From assembly GCA_022824965.1 (NCBI GenBank), contig JAJDYY010000008.1, forward strand, positions 64,284 through 128,283: a DNA stretch of 64,000 bases. Reading direction: 5' to 3'. Origin of the DNA: Gammaproteobacteria bacterium (GTDB lineage Bacteria; Pseudomonadota; Gammaproteobacteria; UBA4575). Of this stretch, positions 61,925 to 64,000 are shown in pieces (the first letter of the stretch is position 1; every line of letters begins with the position of its first letter). The position numbers were made by a program, and so were the translations under genes. The notes beneath the pieces were generated by a model. That model had not been told where the DNA came from. It made no database searches and saw only the letters and a program-made list of their open reading frames with translations.

Positions 61925-62741
61925 GATTGTAGAATTTCGTGATATACCTCTTAACGACCTAGTAATCGGTAAGGGACAGATTCGCACCCAGACACCCGGG
62001 AAAGGAATAGAAGAACTGGCAAAGAGTATTGAGGTCCAAGGGTTGCTACAACCTATCGTCGTTTGTGCCGCGAACGAGGAGGGCCGCTGGGAAATTCTCA
62101 CAGGCCAGCGTCGTTTTTTAGCACATAAGTATCTGAACAAAGACACTATTACAGCTGCTGTACTTGATGAGCGCGTTAGTGAAGGACAAGCAAAAGCAAT
62201 CTCCATCACCGAGAACCTAATTAGGCGCAAGCTTTCCAGCAAGGAACTCAAAGATGGAATTCTATTTCTATACAACCTTTATGGAAGCATTCAAGACGTC
62301 GTTATAACAACTGGGTTACCTAAAAGGGATGTGCGAGATTACATCAAGTACCCTCGATTAATACCCGAGTTAAAGGAAATGGTTGATGATGGGCTAGTTG
62401 ATATTAACGCTGCTATAAAGGCGCAGGATGCATCGAACGACACAGAAGGTCTTCCGGATACCAGTATTGCTGTACAGCTAGCAAAAGAGATGGCGCCAAT
62501 GTCTAATGCTCAGCGAAAGCGTGTTACACAAGAGTTCCAAGAACACCCCGAATTGCCAGTTGATGAATTGATTGAGCGTGCCAAATCAGGTTCAAAGGTT
62601 GTACAGATTGTCACAACAGTAACCCAAAGCACCCATGCGGCTGTCCAGCAATTTGCAAAAGAAGAAGGCAGTAACCAAGACGCTGCAGTAGCTACACTCA
62701 TTGAGGAAGCTCTCGTCGGCCGCGGCCTTCTTGAGGATTAA
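61917..62741 (+). CDS. ParB-like protein
   Basis: 274 residues. The N-terminal ParB/Srx fold shows IEELAKSIEVQGLLQPIVV, the GxRR nucleotide motif in LTGQRRFLAH (63-66 is GQRR) and ENLIRRKLSSKE (99 on), as in CTP-using ParB proteins. A helix-turn-helix-like middle follows (about 115-150). There is no ParA and no sign of a plasmid origin, so partitioning is unlikely; ParB-like proteins accompany PAPS-reductase-family proteins in IbrAB and occur in DNA-modification islands. The 8-bp overlap with the SNF2 gene implies coupling. Confidence 0.8.
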   Translation: MAKIVEFRDIPLNDLVIGKGQIRTQTPGKGIEELAKSIEVQGLLQPIVVCAANEEGRWEILTGQRRFLAHKYLNKDTITAAVLDERVSEGQAKAISITENLIRRKLSSKELKDGILFLYNLYGSIQDVVITTGLPKRDVRDYIKYPRLIPELKEMVDDGLVDINAAIKAQDASNDTEGLPDTSIAVQLAKEMAPMSNAQRKRVTQEFQEHPELPVDELIERAKSGSKVVQIVTTVTQSTHAAVQQFAKEEGSNQDAAVATLIEEALVGRGLLED

Positions 62742-62744
62742 AAG

Positions 62745-63470
62745 TTGGCCCTAGCCAACTTAAGTGCCTTAGAGCTCGGGCGCCTACGCTTATCTGTTGG
62801 ATATGGAACCCACAAGAAAGGGCGGCCATTGTCTCCAGTCGAAGTGGGGTCACTTCTAAAAAAAGCGCGCTCTGAAGGAGCTACCTTGGATGAGTGCGCA
62901 GTGGCAATCCAACTTGATGGCACTGGGCACATTGGTCGTTTTTTGCGCATTCTAGAGCTACCTGAAGACATTCAACACTTGATTGACTGGGGATCGGGAA
63001 GTGGCTTTGTAGGGTTTACCTTGGCCGTGGAACTCGCAAAATTGGAAAGTGCTGAGGACCAACGTGCTCTAGCTCAATCCATTCTGTCTAGTGAAGTTAA
63101 CAGCAAAGAAGTGAGGCAGATTGTACAACTCCGAAGAAGGTCAGGGCACAGCATTGAAGCATGCATAACAGAGATACTCGGTATGCGGCCAAAAATCGAA
63201 AAGCGGTACGTTTTCGTTGGCTCGATAAATCCTGAAAGTTCAAAGGCTCTTGACAGTCTTTCACAGGCTGAGCGAGACACAATTCTAGCGTCAGGAATCA
63301 AAAAAATAGGTTTGCAAAATGCAATCGGCCGTCTTGGCAGAAAATTCTTCACGCTTGTTGGACAAGAAAAGTTCGATGCTTCGATGCGGGAAATCGGCAA
63401 AGAGAAAATAGAAATAAAAATCCGATCGTACATTGCAGAGGTTATTGAGAATGGTGAGCCCGCTTGTTGA
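62745..63470 (+). CDS. Unknown protein between ParB-like and MBL genes
   Basis: 241 residues starting at TTG; GAGG eight bases before it and the 3-bp gap to the previous stop support this start, and no in-frame ATG occurs near. I recognise no family. The first 120 residues are helical and resemble in style the DNA-binding part of ParB proteins (PLSPVEVGSLLKKARSEGAT, then IGRFLRILELPEDIQHLIDW), so it may be a split-off ParB helix-turn-helix module. The second half (RYVFVGSINPESSKALDSL and on) is of unknown nature. Overlaps the next gene by 20 bp. Confidence 0.6.
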   Translation: MALANLSALELGRLRLSVGYGTHKKGRPLSPVEVGSLLKKARSEGATLDECAVAIQLDGTGHIGRFLRILELPEDIQHLIDWGSGSGFVGFTLAVELAKLESAEDQRALAQSILSSEVNSKEVRQIVQLRRRSGHSIEACITEILGMRPKIEKRYVFVGSINPESSKALDSLSQAERDTILASGIKKIGLQNAIGRLGRKFFTLVGQEKFDASMREIGKEKIEIKIRSYIAEVIENGEPAC

Positions 63471-64000
63471 TGTTTTTTTCAATGGCACTGTTCGCTTAGG
63501 GTCCAATACTCTTTGCGACGGCTACGCTTATGGGTTTCCATTTAGAGTGCAGACTCATATTCATGACGACCACATGGGCGAATTTAATCGCAGCAAAGGA
63601 TTTCAAGATCTATTTATGAGTCAGGAAACTCGCAAGCTCCTGATTGCAGAACGAAATGCTGATCTCGCATATCGCGACAATATCATCCCAATTTCGTGGG
63701 GTGTAGAACGCAATCTTGAAGATGGATCAACACTATTCCTTCTGCCTTCTGGCCACATGCTTGGTTCATGTCAAGTTGTGCTAGAACTGCCTAATGGTAT
63801 TCGGTGTGGTTATTCTGGAGATTTTGCATGGCCGTTGGAAGATGTGATGCAAGTAGACCAGTTAGTCGTGGACAGTACTTATGGAAATCCGTCAAGTGTC
63901 CGCCGCTATAGTCAGGATGAGGCCGAAAGTAGGTTACTAGAGATTGTGAGCCAGCGCCTGCGATACGGATCTGTACATATTAAAGCTCATAGAGGAACCA
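63451..64000 (+). CDS. Beta-CASP metallo-beta-lactamase-fold nuclease (5' part)
   Basis: 183 residues are visible before the window ends. Metal-binding motif THIHDDHMG (His36, His38, Asp40, His41), then LLPSGHMLGSCQV, GYSGDF and VVDSTYG, the set typical of the Cft2/Ysh1/Snm1-type MBL proteins that process RNA or DNA ends. The missing part should hold the beta-CASP insert. It overlaps the previous gene by 20 bp, so it belongs to the same operon. Its presence with a DndC-like protein suggests a DNA- or RNA-end nuclease role, which is inference. Confidence 0.8.
   Translation, partial: MVSPLVDVFFNGTVRLGSNTLCDGYAYGFPFRVQTHIHDDHMGEFNRSKGFQDLFMSQETRKLLIAERNADLAYRDNIIPISWGVERNLEDGSTLFLLPSGHMLGSCQVVLELPNGIRCGYSGDFAWPLEDVMQVDQLVVDSTYGNPSSVRRYSQDEAESRLLEIVSQRLRYGSVHIKAHRGT

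Noticed and set aside
61917..63470. Plasmid or phage partition locus
   Set aside because: No ParA, no origin or parS-like repeats seen, and the gene is embedded in a modification-type operon.
52346..64000. Integrase-bordered island using tRNA-Trp as attachment site
   Set aside because: The island lies on the 5' side of the tRNA with cbbY between, no integrase is present and I found no repeat of the tRNA 3' end.

Overview
The window reads as the chromosome of a GC-rich gammaproteobacterium. The evidence is the gene order (leuS-lptE-holA-proA-nadD, rng-yhdP, miaB-phoH-ybeY-corC-lnt, divergent ssb/uvrA, tRNA-Trp-secE-nusG-rplKAJL-rpoBC followed by the str, S10, spc and alpha ribosomal blocks) and the style of the proteins (beta subunit of 1360 residues, 101-residue S14 without zinc ligands, three-helix SecE). 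A CbbY-type phosphatase and a tartronate semialdehyde reductase would suit an organism that fixes CO2 with RuBisCO, but that is inference.

Layout. 1-20.8 kb: housekeeping genes, almost all on the minus strand: the AsmA-like YhdP (cut by the left edge), RNase G, NadD, ProA, HolA, then a plus-strand garR-like gene placed between holA and lptE, LptE, LeuS, a ManC/AlgA-type GDP-mannose enzyme, Lnt, CorC, YbeY, PhoH-like, MiaB, Ssb and the divergent UvrA. 20.8-51.5 kb: a SAM-hydroxide adenosyltransferase homologue, then about 30 kb of transcription and translation genes on the minus strand, read from tRNA-Trp down to rplQ. A strong promoter for the str block is built into the rpoC terminator, a hairpin with a T run separates rplL from rpoB, and an unusual 209-bp spacer with a hairpin separates rpsJ from rplC.

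52.3-64 kb: an abruptly AT-richer accessory island. It begins at the start codon of the cbbY-like gene. It holds, on the minus strand, an OLD-family ATPase/TOPRIM nuclease and an unknown three-helix membrane protein. On the plus strand come a phosphorothioate-type SBD-HNH restriction endonuclease, a decayed IS1380-family transposase, and a tightly packed operon: a 33-residue CxxC micro-ORF, a DndC-like ATP pyrophosphatase, a DUF262/DUF1524 GmrSD/SspE-like protein, a short SNF2 ATPase, a ParB-like protein, an unknown protein with a TTG start, and a beta-CASP metallo-beta-lactamase cut by the right edge. No dndA, dndB, dndD, dndE, dpdA, integrase or CRISPR array is visible.

This operon is the best candidate for an undescribed system. 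It combines the sulfur-insertion ATPase of phosphorothioate systems with a nucleotide-sensing nuclease, a remodelling ATPase, a CTP-switch-like ParB protein and a beta-CASP nuclease, in an arrangement I do not recognise as canonical Dnd, Ssp, Dpd, BREX or DISARM. An 18-bp element with one mismatch is shared by the promoters of two separate island transcription units, which hints at common control.
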